From an uncultured Arachnia sp. (lineage in GTDB: Bacteria > Actinomycetota > Actinomycetes > Propionibacteriales > Propionibacteriaceae), in NCBI GenBank assembly GCA_947499145.1, contig CANMNB010000020.1, positions 1 through 36,487 on the forward strand: DNA of 36,487 bases, written 5' to 3'. Shown here one piece after another: positions 16,593 through 26,028 of the stretch. The notes below the pieces were generated by a model, which saw only the letters and a list, made by a program, of their open reading frames with translations, was not told the DNA's origin and did not search any database. A program made the translations under genes and the position numbers. Each line of letters starts with the position of its first letter. Positions within the stretch are counted from its first letter, which is position 1.

Positions 16593-16636
16593 CAACAGGA
16601 AGGCCCCGGCGGGAAACCGTCGGGGCCTTCCTGTTG
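16593..16636. terminator. Strong hairpin terminator after the CWB2 gene
   Basis: CAACAGGAAGGCCCCG (16593-16608) is perfectly complementary to CGGGGCCTTCCTGTTG (16621-16636). The stem continues inward through a G-T wobble and three more pairs to a GAAA-type loop, about 20 pairs in all. There is no long T-tract, as is usual in actinobacteria. It may stop transcription from both sides. Confidence 0.9.
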
Positions 16637-16669
16637 CCGTCTCAGGTGGTGGTCCAGCCGTCATGACAC

Positions 16670-16703
16670 TGGGGGCGCCATCCCCGCAGGGAAGGCGCCC
16701 CCA
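16670..16703. terminator. Hairpin terminator downstream of argG
   Basis: TGGGGGCGCC (16670-16679) pairs with GGCGCCCCCA (16694-16703) around a 14-base loop. It lies just past the argG stop on the minus strand, so argG and the CWB2 gene each have a hairpin. Flanking GACACT (16665-16670) and AGTGTC (16716-16721) could extend the structure. Confidence 0.7.
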
Positions 16704-16719
16704 TCGAACAGGACTAGTG

Positions 16720-18156
<1,437 letters not shown>

Positions 18157-18241
18157 GTCGGTCCCGGCGGATGGCTGCGAGGCGGTTCCGCCCCGGTACG
18201 GGAGATGGCTACGCTGAGGGCACCAGCGACGGAAGGCAGCC

Positions 18242-19390
18242 ATGAAGAAGGTTATGGTCATCTACGGGACCCGCCCCGAGGCCGTGAAAATGGCTCCCCT
18301 TGTCCGGGCTCTAGGGGAGTCCGACACCCTGCGCCCGGTGGTGGTGAGCACCGGCCAGCACCGCGAGATGCTGGACCAGGTCAACCACTGGTTCGGCGTC
18401 ACCCCGGACATCGACCTGGAGGTGTTCCGTGACGGGCAGTCCCTCACGGCGCTGGCGGCCCGCATCCTGGACGGGCTGCCGCACGTGGTCGACGAGGTCC
18501 GGCCCGACGCCGTGGTGGTCCAGGGCGACACCACGACGGTCGCCATGGCGGCCATTTGCTGCTTCTACCAGCAGGTCCCCGTCGTGCACCTGGAGGCCGG
18601 ACTCCGCTCGGGTGACATCCACTCCCCGTTCCCGGAGGAGGCCAACCGCAAACTGGCCGGGCAGGTCACCGCGCTTCACTTGGCGCCCACCGCCGCCGCC
18701 CGCGACAACCTGCTGCGCGAGGCGGTCGACGCCACCACCGTGACCGTGACCGGCAACACCGTCATCGATGCCCTGAACTGGACGGCCGAACAGCCGGTCG
18801 CGTTCGAGGATCCACGGCTGGCCGAGGCCCAGGCCGCCGGGCGCCGCATGGTGCTGTTGACCACCCATCGTCGCGAGAACTGGGGCGAGCCGATGGAGCG
18901 CATCGGCCGGGCGGTCGCGGAGCTGGCGGGACGGTTCCCCGATCACCTGATCGTGTTCCCGGCCCACCTCAACCCGCGAGTGCGCGCCGCCGTCGAGCCG
19001 GCGGTGGAGGGCCTGGCGAACGTGCTCGTCGTTGACCCGCTCGACTACCCGCAGTTCGTCCACGCCCAGCGATGGGCCGAGGTCATCCTCACCGACTCCG
19101 GGGGTGTGCAGGAGGAGGCCCCGAGCTTCGGACGGCCGGTGCTGGTGCTGCGCGAGAACACCGAACGCCCCGAGGCCGTGGACGCCGGGACCGTGCGACT
19201 GGTGGGGACCAGCAGCGAGCGGATCGTCGCGGAGACCGCCCGGTTGATCGAGGACCCGGCCGCCTACGAGACGATGAGCCGGGCGGTCAACCCCTACGGC
19301 GACGGGAGGGCGGCCGAACGCTGCGTGGCGGCCATCAGCGAACTGCTCGGCGTCGGGCAGCGCCTCCCCGACTTCACGGTCGCTCCCTGA
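18242..19390 (+). CDS. wecB: UDP-N-acetylglucosamine 2-epimerase (non-hydrolysing)
   Basis: A 382-residue cytosolic enzyme interconverting UDP-GlcNAc and UDP-ManNAc (WecB/MnaA family). It starts MKKVMVIYGTRPEAVKMAP. Catalytic acids by alignment memory with E. coli WecB are D96 (VQGDTTT), E118 (HLEAGLRSGD) and E132 (PFPEEANRK). The TTHRREN histidine and the UDP-binding DSGGVQEEAPSFGRPVLVLR then TERPEA are intact. A GGAAGG ribosome binding site precedes the ATG. With the wecC-type dehydrogenase it completes the route UDP-GlcNAc to UDP-ManNAc to UDP-ManNAcA. The 3' end overlaps the convergent glycosyltransferase gene by 17 bases. Confidence 0.96.
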   Translation: MKKVMVIYGTRPEAVKMAPLVRALGESDTLRPVVVSTGQHREMLDQVNHWFGVTPDIDLEVFRDGQSLTALAARILDGLPHVVDEVRPDAVVVQGDTTTVAMAAICCFYQQVPVVHLEAGLRSGDIHSPFPEEANRKLAGQVTALHLAPTAAARDNLLREAVDATTVTVTGNTVIDALNWTAEQPVAFEDPRLAEAQAAGRRMVLLTTHRRENWGEPMERIGRAVAELAGRFPDHLIVFPAHLNPRVRAAVEPAVEGLANVLVVDPLDYPQFVHAQRWAEVILTDSGGVQEEAPSFGRPVLVLRENTERPEAVDAGTVRLVGTSSERIVAETARLIEDPAAYETMSRAVNPYGDGRAAERCVAAISELLGVGQRLPDFTVAP

Positions 19391-20561
19391 CCTGGTGCGC
19401 CAGCCGCGCCAGGACAGCGAGCGTCGCCGTGAAGTGGCCCACGGGTGACTCGAAGGCGAATCCGCCGATGCTGTGCAGCGTCGACCCCTCCTCGGTGACG
19501 GCCCAGATCCTGCTGGTGGTGCCGCGGTAGTCGCTCCACTTCGACGGCAGGAACGGGTTGCCGCCCATGCCGGCCGGCGTCTGCGCGTCCTGCAGCAGCA
19601 GCACGTCCATCTGGTCCGCTGCGTTGAGGAAGTCCAGGAACGGCAGGAACGGGTGCACCGCCGTGCAGTGTGCGATCCCCAGGTCCTGCACCGCTGCTCG
19701 CAGCGGCGCGGGGTCCGAGGTGAAGACGTGGAGCTGCAGGCGTTCCGAGAGCCGCCGGTCGAGTGCCGCGAGGGCCCGCAGCACCATGTCCAGACCCCGG
19801 CTGGCGTACAGGTTGCCGAAGTAGCCGATGTGGGTCCGTCCGGGGGTCAGGTCCAGGCCGGCGCTGCCGAGGTCGTAGAAGGACCGCGGCAGCGTGGGAT
19901 GGGCGCTGACCTCGCACTTCGCGGCCACCTCGTCGGCGAGCGCGACATCCACGCGGGAGAGCATGAAATCGCGCTGGCGGTCGTTGGTGAACACCACGCG
20001 GTCCGCCATCGCGAAGGTCATCACCTCGCACCACTCGAACAGGTTGCCCGACGTCGGCGTCCGGTGGCCCGCCGCCTGCACGGCCCGGCGCAGGCGGTCA
20101 AGGAGGGGGGACTCGTCCACCGGTACGTGTCGCACGCGGCCGGCGACGTCGTGGGACAGCGGGTCGGAGAACTCCGCCGTCCACCGCAGATCCGGGCGTG
20201 CCGCACGCAGGCTCGCGGCCAGGAAGTGGGACGCGGCGAAGTGGGCGCGTGAGTACACCTCGCGGTACGGGCCGTCGATGTCCTCCCACCGTGTGGCGAC
20301 GCTCGCGCCCTCCTCGGCGTAGGTGGACACCGAGCGCCAGCTGGCGAAGGCGGACGGTGTCTGGAGCACGGCGTAGCGGTCCACCAAGTGGCCGCAGATC
20401 GCGGACAGCGACGGGTCGGTCCGCCGCATCCGGTCCATCGCGACGGTCACGACGTCCACGCGCTCGCCGCGCTCCCGCACCCGTTTGGCGGCCACCACGC
20501 CGGCGGTGTCGCTGTAGGGCGGGAAGCAGTAGGCGCTCACCAAGGTCCGGTGCCGATCCAT
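19374..20561 (-). CDS. Glycosyltransferase, GT4-like (GT-B fold)
   Basis: A 395-residue cytosolic glycosyltransferase. The N-terminal Rossmann domain begins TLVSAYCFPPYSDTAGVVAAKR, the usual GT4 acceptor-domain opening. The C-terminal domain has THIGYFGNLYASRGLDMVLRAL and a donor-site region (PSKWSDYRGTTSRIWAVTEEG) in place of a textbook EX7E, so it is a divergent member. The ATG at 20561 has AGGGG six bases upstream and starts eight bases after the stop of the CgeB/GT2 protein, forming a two-gene operon. The open frame continues upstream past this ATG, but that part overlaps the preceding gene and is not real. Donor and acceptor unknown. Confidence 0.85.
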   Translation of the reverse strand: MDRHRTLVSAYCFPPYSDTAGVVAAKRVRERGERVDVVTVAMDRMRRTDPSLSAICGHLVDRYAVLQTPSAFASWRSVSTYAEEGASVATRWEDIDGPYREVYSRAHFAASHFLAASLRAARPDLRWTAEFSDPLSHDVAGRVRHVPVDESPLLDRLRRAVQAAGHRTPTSGNLFEWCEVMTFAMADRVVFTNDRQRDFMLSRVDVALADEVAAKCEVSAHPTLPRSFYDLGSAGLDLTPGRTHIGYFGNLYASRGLDMVLRALAALDRRLSERLQLHVFTSDPAPLRAAVQDLGIAHCTAVHPFLPFLDFLNAADQMDVLLLQDAQTPAGMGGNPFLPSKWSDYRGTTSRIWAVTEEGSTLHSIGGFAFESPVGHFTATLAVLARLAHQVRERP

Positions 20562-20569
20562 GCAGACCC

Positions 20570-22480
20570 CTAGCAGGTGACGTGTTGCTCGGCGGGACCG
20601 TAGAAGCGGAGCTCGGAGGATCGGGCCAGGATGTGGTCCGCCGAGACCGTCCAGGTGTGCTCTGCCGAGTTGGTGCTGCGGCGGCTGACGAAGTTGAATC
20701 GGTCGCTCGAGTAGACGCGGCCGTCCTCCCGGTGCACCTTCTCGAGGAACGTGGTGTCGACGCGCCGGGGGAGAGGCTCGAAACGCAGCCCGGTTGCCAC
20801 CTCGCGTGGGGTGATGATGGTGCCGCCCTGCACCAGGCGGGTGTAGCGGTGCTCGGAGTCGGCGAAGCGCAGGAGGGTGGGGCCGGAGTCGTCGCCGATG
20901 TGGACGTAGTGGGCCCACTTCCCGACCACCAGGGCATCGGTCCAGGAGAAGGCCCTGACCAGGTCCCGCAGGTAGTGCTCCGCGTAGTAGTTGTCGTCGT
21001 CCATCTTGGCCACGTAGCGTCCGGACGCGGCGTCGACGCCACGGTTCATGAGCGTCCCCAGCGGCAGCCGGGCGTCCGCGGCCACGACCTCGACGGCGGT
21101 CAGTGGCCATCGGGCCTGCAACTCGGCGACCCGGGTGCTCCCGATATCGAAGCCGTGGGTCACGAGCACCAGCTGGACGTCGGGGTGGCTCTGGCGGTGC
21201 ATGAAGCGCCAGACGTTGTCCAGCTGGTCGGGGCGCATGGTGGGGACGACGGCGGAGACGGACCGGTCCTGCTCTGGGGCATCGACGCCGATGGTTCGCA
21301 GCACGGTGGCCGCGCGGTGTTCGTAGAGGTGCTGGTCGTGGACGCGGCGGTGGGCACGTAGGGCCTGACGATCCCGCAGTTCCGCGTGCGCCAGCAGGTT
21401 GTGCAGCACCTCGTCCGCCGCCTCGGGGGTGCTGACAATGGGGATCGTGTCGCCGAAGAACGGCTCGATGGAGGCGGCGGGGGCGCTCACCACGGCTGTC
21501 TGGGCCGCTGACAGTTCGAAGAGCCTGCGCGAGCACATGCTGGGCGACCGCGTGACGGAGTTGACGTTGAGGAAGACCTTGTAGGCGGAGTAGGCGGCGA
21601 GCATCCGGTCGTAGGGCAGCGAGCCCACCACATGGGCGGCGAGGTCCGGCGGGAAACGGTAGCGGGGGTCCTCGAACTGCATGCGGGAGAAGATGTGCAG
21701 GCCGTGGTCCAGCGCGGGCCGCAGCAGCATGTCCACCTGGGCGCGCCGTTCCGGATGCTTCTCCGTGAAGTAGGTGCCGGCGAACGCCACGTCGTGGGGG
21801 CGGGTGGCGCCGGAGTCGTCGTGGCGCACGGGGTTGTGAATTCGAGGCTGGGCGGCGAAGGGCAACAGGTGCACCCGGTCATGGCCCAGGTCGTGCTGGT
21901 AGTCGGGGATGCGCTCGGCGTCGACCGTGAAGACGTGGTCGAACAGCCGGGCCGTGGGCAGGAAGCGTTGGTAGTTGGGGGGGTCCTCCTTGTTCCAGAA
22001 GACCGTGGGTATGTGTTGTGATCGGCACCACGAGACCAGGTCCACGAGCTCCGGCGCCGGGGCGCCCTCACCGGACATCGTGTGTTGCCAGGCACCGGCG
22101 TTGCCGCGCCAGGCGGACTCCACGAACAACAGGTCGGGCCGGCGCTCGGCGAGCTCGGATCGCCAGGTGCCGGGCATCACGCGAACTTGTTGCCATTCGT
22201 AGCGCAGGGCCATTTCGGAGAACTCGTCCAGGATCACTGCCGCGCGGACCTGCGGGCGGTTGAGGGGGCCGGCGGGCAACTCCCCCCGTGGCAGCCGCAC
22301 CCGGGTGGGGGTGACACGGCGCCGGAGTCGGCGCGCCGAACGACGCAGGCGGCGACCGGCGCCTGTGATCACCTTGCGCCGCACGTCGGGATCCAGTGGG
22401 AGCGCCCGGAGTGTCGCCAGCCGAGAGGTCCACCGTCGGGTCCGTGGCTCCGGGGTCTTGTCGTCGCTTCCGTCTGGCAC
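20570..22480 (-). CDS. Bifunctional glycosyltransferase: CgeB-like GT-B plus GT2 domain
   Basis: A 636-residue protein. After a basic N-terminus (about 1-70), residues 75-395 resemble the CgeB/spore-maturation glycosyltransferase family: DLLFVESAWRGNAGAW, PTVFWNKEDPPNYQRFLPTA, DVAFAGTYFTEKHPERR and FLNVNSVTRSPSMCSRRLFE. Residues about 410-600 are a GT-A domain of family 2 with VSAVVPTMRPDQLDNV and the metal-binding DXD in AKMDDDNYY near residue 492. The GTG start has no ribosome binding site but has TAGCGT six bases ahead, suggesting a leaderless transcript. It heads a two-gene unit divergent from the plus-strand export genes. Two domains imply two sugar additions, perhaps a repeat-unit polymerase; this is inference. 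Confidence 0.87.
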   Translation of the reverse strand: MPDGSDDKTPEPRTRRWTSRLATLRALPLDPDVRRKVITGAGRRLRRSARRLRRRVTPTRVRLPRGELPAGPLNRPQVRAAVILDEFSEMALRYEWQQVRVMPGTWRSELAERRPDLLFVESAWRGNAGAWQHTMSGEGAPAPELVDLVSWCRSQHIPTVFWNKEDPPNYQRFLPTARLFDHVFTVDAERIPDYQHDLGHDRVHLLPFAAQPRIHNPVRHDDSGATRPHDVAFAGTYFTEKHPERRAQVDMLLRPALDHGLHIFSRMQFEDPRYRFPPDLAAHVVGSLPYDRMLAAYSAYKVFLNVNSVTRSPSMCSRRLFELSAAQTAVVSAPAASIEPFFGDTIPIVSTPEAADEVLHNLLAHAELRDRQALRAHRRVHDQHLYEHRAATVLRTIGVDAPEQDRSVSAVVPTMRPDQLDNVWRFMHRQSHPDVQLVLVTHGFDIGSTRVAELQARWPLTAVEVVAADARLPLGTLMNRGVDAASGRYVAKMDDDNYYAEHYLRDLVRAFSWTDALVVGKWAHYVHIGDDSGPTLLRFADSEHRYTRLVQGGTIITPREVATGLRFEPLPRRVDTTFLEKVHREDGRVYSSDRFNFVSRRSTNSAEHTWTVSADHILARSSELRFYGPAEQHVTC

Positions 22481-22486
22481 ATGCTC

Positions 22487-22492
22487 ACGCTA
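22487..22492 (-). promoter_or_regulatory. Candidate -10 box (TAGCGT) for a leaderless CgeB/GT2 transcript
   Basis: On the minus strand TAGCGT is followed by six bases and the GTG start at 22480. It lies in the 66-base divergent region shared with the plus-strand glycosyltransferase-exporter operon. Confidence 0.4.
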
Positions 22493-22546
22493 CAGGATGT
22501 GACTCGCACGGCTGCCCGACTGGGTGACGCCACGGGGCGTGAGAAC

Positions 22547-24316
22547 ATGGACAGCGTGGCAGAAGAGTTGCGCGCAGCGAGCGGCATGGGATCCGTTCCC
22601 GTCGGAATCCGGGTGCTGCGCAATGCGCCCGCCGCTGTATCGGTTCTCGCCAAGTTCCTCGTGGGAGGGCGGGTCTCGGCGGCGTCGGCCTTGTTGAGGG
22701 TGGCGCCAGGGTGGCTGCTCGGCGCGTGGGGACGCAGTCGTCGCTTCCCTGTCCTCGCCGGACTGTCGCTGGCGGCGCTGGGCCGACCCGACGCAGCAGC
22801 CGAGCGACTCGTCAGTCTGGGGTCGAGAAGCCGCGGACGCGGCGCCGCCGTGGACGCGCTGGTGGCGCTGCACCGCCCGGACCTCGCCCGCGCGATGGTC
22901 GATGGGGCGCCCGGTGTCGTGGACGCCCGGGCGCATGCCCGCCTACTGGTCGAGGAGGGCCACTACCACCGTGCCCTCCTCGCGCTTGGGCCGTCCCCAC
23001 GCCACCGCCTCCTGCGGCAGGCCATCGAGGGCGAGTTGGCAAGCCTTGACCCGGGACGCAGGGTCCCGTCCGCCCGATCGGCCACGAGGTCCTCGCCCGA
23101 TCTGGGGCGTGTGGTCCACTTCGTCACCACCTCGCTGCCGGAAGCGCAGACCGGCTACACCATCCGCACCCACGGCATCGCGGCCGCCCAGGTCGCAGCC
23201 GGCTGGCAGACGGAGGTGGTCACCAGGCTGGGGTTCCCGGTCGACCGGGGTCGTCTCACGGCCAGGCAGCGGCAGGTTCACCAGGGCGTCTCGTACCTGC
23301 GCGACGTTCCGTGGGGGCCGCTGCCGTTGGACTCCGGTGCCCGGTTGGACCTGGCCTGCCGCCGCGCGCGGGAGCGGCTCGAGAGGCGATCCCCGGCGGT
23401 CCTGCACGCCCACTCGAAGCACGACAACGCGCAGGTGGCGCTGGCAGCGGGCAGATCACTGGGCCTACCCGTCGTGTATGAGGTCCGCGGGGCGCTGGAG
23501 GAGACATGGCGTGCGCGTGGCGGGGATCCCGCCAGCGAGCGCTATGTGCGCTCCCGCGACGCCGAGACCGCGTGCATGATCGCGGCCGACGCCGTGGTCA
23601 CCTTGTCGCGGACGATGCTGCTGGAGGTCATCTCCCGAGGCGTCGCGCCCGAGGCGGTCTTCGTCGTTCCGAACGCCGTCGAGGCGGCGGCGCTCGCTGA
23701 GCCGATGCCCCCCGCTGCGGCACGCCGCCGTGCCGGGCTGGGGGAGGGGGACATCATCGTGGGAATCGCGGGCACGCTCAACGCGTATGAGGGGTTCGAG
23801 ACGGTGATCCGGGCGGCGGCAGGACTCCACGATCCCCGCGTGTCCCTGCTGGTGGTGGGTGACGGCCCGGCGCGCCGCGACTGGGAGAGGGTGGCTGGCG
23901 AGGCCGGGGTACGGGCGCGCTTCACCGGCCGGGTGCCGCATCGGGAGGTACGCGATTTGGTGGCGGCCATGGACCTGTTCTGCGTTCCGCGACGCGACAC
24001 CGCCGTCACGCGGTTGGTGCCGCCGCTCAAACCGTTGGAGGCGGCGGCCTGCGGAGTCCCCGTCCTGATGAGCGACCTGGCGCCCCTGCAGGACCTCGTC
24101 GACGAGGGCCCGATCGGGTGGACGGCCCCCGCCGGCAGCATCCCGGGGTGGACGGCCCAGCTGGAGCAGCTACTGTACGATCGTTCCGCTCTGCGAACTG
24201 TCGGGGCACAGGGACGGGCCTGGGTGCTGCAGAACCGCACCTGGCCGATTGTCACCGAGCGATATGGCAGTGTCTACGAGTACGCGGCGGCGCGCGCTGC
24301 CGGATGGGGAAGGTGA
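22547..24316 (+). CDS. Glycosyltransferase, GT4 family, with a helical N-terminal extension
   Basis: A protein of about 589 residues. Residues 1-190 are Ala/Arg-rich and helical, with TPR-like spacing (LAALGRPDAAAERLVSLG, LLVEEGHYHRALLALG). The GT-B part begins at about 205 (RVVHFVTTSLPEAQTGYTIRTHGIAAA). It contains LHAHSKHDNAQVALAAG, VFVVPNAVE, IIVGIAGTLNAYEGFETVI and a donor-site helix KPLEAAACGVPVLMSD. The start is uncertain: ATG 22547 is chosen, and in-frame GTG 22499, ATG 22481 or GTG 22556 are possible; none has a strong ribosome binding site. It is followed by the exporter genes, so it probably acts in the same pathway just before export. The open frame upstream of 22481 runs across the opposite-strand gene and is discarded. 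Confidence 0.85.
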   Translation: MDSVAEELRAASGMGSVPVGIRVLRNAPAAVSVLAKFLVGGRVSAASALLRVAPGWLLGAWGRSRRFPVLAGLSLAALGRPDAAAERLVSLGSRSRGRGAAVDALVALHRPDLARAMVDGAPGVVDARAHARLLVEEGHYHRALLALGPSPRHRLLRQAIEGELASLDPGRRVPSARSATRSSPDLGRVVHFVTTSLPEAQTGYTIRTHGIAAAQVAAGWQTEVVTRLGFPVDRGRLTARQRQVHQGVSYLRDVPWGPLPLDSGARLDLACRRARERLERRSPAVLHAHSKHDNAQVALAAGRSLGLPVVYEVRGALEETWRARGGDPASERYVRSRDAETACMIAADAVVTLSRTMLLEVISRGVAPEAVFVVPNAVEAAALAEPMPPAAARRRAGLGEGDIIVGIAGTLNAYEGFETVIRAAAGLHDPRVSLLVVGDGPARRDWERVAGEAGVRARFTGRVPHREVRDLVAAMDLFCVPRRDTAVTRLVPPLKPLEAAACGVPVLMSDLAPLQDLVDEGPIGWTAPAGSIPGWTAQLEQLLYDRSALRTVGAQGRAWVLQNRTWPIVTERYGSVYEYAAARAAGWGR

Positions 24317-24368
24317 GGGGAATGGACTCGAGGATCCCCCGGCCGGAGAGCCGTAGGCAGGGGCAGCG

Positions 24369-25250
24369 GTGATGGGTGACGGCACGGCCGAGTTGCCGTA
24401 CGACCAGGTCTGTGCCCGAGCCACCGCCGCCGGCCTGCGGAAGGTCGGGACGCGACCCCCCTTCCGCGACTATGTGGTCGACCTGTGGACCCGCCGTAAC
24501 TTCCTCTGGGCACTGTCGTCTGCCAAGAGCTTCGCCAAGAACGAAGGACAGCGACTGGGGCAGCTGTGGGCGTTCGTGAACCCGCTGCTCCTCGTGGCCA
24601 CTTACTTCTTCATCTTCGGATACCTGCTCAACACCGGCCGGGGCATCGACAACTTCATCGGCTACCTGACCATCGGGATCATCCTGTTCAGTCTGTCGGC
24701 CTCCACCGTCACCGGTGGGTCGCGTGCCATCCTCAACAACACCGGGCTGGTTCGAGCGCTGCACTTCCCCCGGGCGGTGTTGCCGCTGTCCACCGTGCTG
24801 ACCGAGGCCATCGCCCTGCTGCCCGGTCTGCTGGTGATGGTCGTCGTCCTGCCATTCACGGGTGAGCGGCCCACCTGGTCCTGGCTGCTCTTCCCGGTGG
24901 CGGTGGTCCTGCAGGTCCTGATGCAGGCGGGCCTAGTTCTGATCCTGGCCCGAGTCGTCAACGCCAGCGTTGACCTGTGGAACCTCATCCCAGTGGTGGT
25001 TCGGGTGCTGCGCTATCTCTCGGGGGTGTTCTTCTCCATCTCGGTCGTGACGGCGAACAACGAGGTGTTGGGGGCCATCCTGGAGTACCAGCCGTTCGCG
25101 CTCCAGTTGACCCTCGCGCGACAGGCGCTGATGCACGAGTTCCCGATGGAGCCGCTGGCGTGGGGCGTCGGCTTCTTCTGGGCGCTGCTGTTGCCTGTGG
25201 TGGGTCTGTGGGTCTTCTGGGGAGATGAGGCGAGGTATGGCCGTGGCTGA
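24369..25250 (+). CDS. Polysaccharide ABC exporter, membrane subunit (Wzm/TagG type)
   Basis: A 293-residue ABC-2-type membrane protein. A cytosolic N-terminal region ends in the amphipathic RNFLWALSSAKSFAKNEGQRLGQLW segment typical of O-antigen and teichoic-acid exporters. About six helices follow, at roughly 73-93, 98-115, 133-162, 172-197, 213-233 and 256-285. AILNNTGLVRALHFPRAVLPLSTVL is the conserved cytoplasmic loop that contacts the ATPase. GTG 24369 and ATG 24372 are adjacent possible starts behind GCAGGGG. It overlaps the ATPase gene by 14 bases. It would move a lipid-linked glycan across the membrane. Confidence 0.92.
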   Translation: MMGDGTAELPYDQVCARATAAGLRKVGTRPPFRDYVVDLWTRRNFLWALSSAKSFAKNEGQRLGQLWAFVNPLLLVATYFFIFGYLLNTGRGIDNFIGYLTIGIILFSLSASTVTGGSRAILNNTGLVRALHFPRAVLPLSTVLTEAIALLPGLLVMVVVLPFTGERPTWSWLLFPVAVVLQVLMQAGLVLILARVVNASVDLWNLIPVVVRVLRYLSGVFFSISVVTANNEVLGAILEYQPFALQLTLARQALMHEFPMEPLAWGVGFFWALLLPVVGLWVFWGDEARYGRG

Positions 25251-26028
25251 CCAGAGGGCGGAGGCGGACCCTGCCGTCATTGCCTGGCATGTGAACGTCA
25301 CCTACCAGGTCTACGGGAGCAAGCGGCGTGGCGCAGCGACGGGGCAGAGCGAGAACCTGGCCCTCAAACGACTCCTCCGACGCGACCGCCAGATCGGTTC
25401 GGTGCGCTACGTCGAGGCCGTCAAGGACGTCTCCTTCACCGCGCACCGGGGCGAGTCGATCGGCATCATCGGCAAGAACGGTTCCGGCAAGTCCACCCTG
25501 CTGAGGGCGCTGGCGGGTCTGCTGCCACCGACCACAGGGCACGTCTGGCTGCAGGGTCAAGCCTCGCTCCTGGGCGTCAACGCCGTTCTCCTGAACGAGC
25601 TCAGCGGAGAGCGCAACGTCTACATCGGGGGACAGGCGCTGGGTCTCACGTCGGCCCAGATCCGTGACAAATACGATGACATCGTCGCCCTCGCCGACAT
25701 CGGCGAGGCCATCGACCGCCCGATGTCCACCTACTCGTCGGGTCAGGGGGCAAGGCTCAGGTTCGCGATCTCCACCGCAGCCCGGCCTGACATCCTCATG
25801 ATCGACGAGGCCCTGGCCACGGGTGACGCTGCGTTCAAGGAGAAGTCGCTCGCGAAGATCCGGGAGATCCTCGGCGAGGCCAGCACGGTCTTCCTCGTCT
25901 CCCATTCGAACAGCACCATCAGGGACATGTGCTCCCGGGCGCTCTGGCTGGACGAGGGCAGGCTGGTGATGGACGGGCCCGCAGAGGACGTCGTCTCCCA
26001 ATACTCTCAGGGGAAGGTCCCGGACTAG
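25237..26028 (+). CDS. Polysaccharide ABC exporter, ATPase subunit (Wzt/TagH type)
   Basis: A 263-residue ATPase of the ABCA/TagH-Wzt group. Walker A is GIIGKNGSGKST at residues 77-87. The signature is the modified YSSGQGARL seen in this group. Walker B is ILMIDEALATGD, and the H-loop is LVSHSNSTI. The N-terminal KRLLRRDRQIGSVRYVEAVKDVSF preceding the nucleotide-binding domain is characteristic of polysaccharide exporters. The protein ends about 15 residues after the nucleotide-binding domain, so it lacks the C-terminal carbohydrate-binding domain of O9a-type Wzt. I chose the ATG at 25237 because an AGGCGAGG sits before it. The ATG at 25225 would add four residues. The stop overlaps the convergent glycosyltransferase stop (CTAG). 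Confidence 0.93.
   Translation: MAVADQRAEADPAVIAWHVNVTYQVYGSKRRGAATGQSENLALKRLLRRDRQIGSVRYVEAVKDVSFTAHRGESIGIIGKNGSGKSTLLRALAGLLPPTTGHVWLQGQASLLGVNAVLLNELSGERNVYIGGQALGLTSAQIRDKYDDIVALADIGEAIDRPMSTYSSGQGARLRFAISTAARPDILMIDEALATGDAAFKEKSLAKIREILGEASTVFLVSHSNSTIRDMCSRALWLDEGRLVMDGPAEDVVSQYSQGKVPD

Noticed and set aside
16557-16719. Possible small gene or attachment site between the CWB2 gene and argG
   Set aside because: The sequence is accounted for by two terminator hairpins; no open frame with a ribosome binding site and no tRNA or direct repeat.
22082-22480. N-terminal extension of the plus-strand glycosyltransferase
   Set aside because: It overlaps the well-supported CgeB/GT2 gene on the other strand and has no glycosyltransferase features before about 22547.
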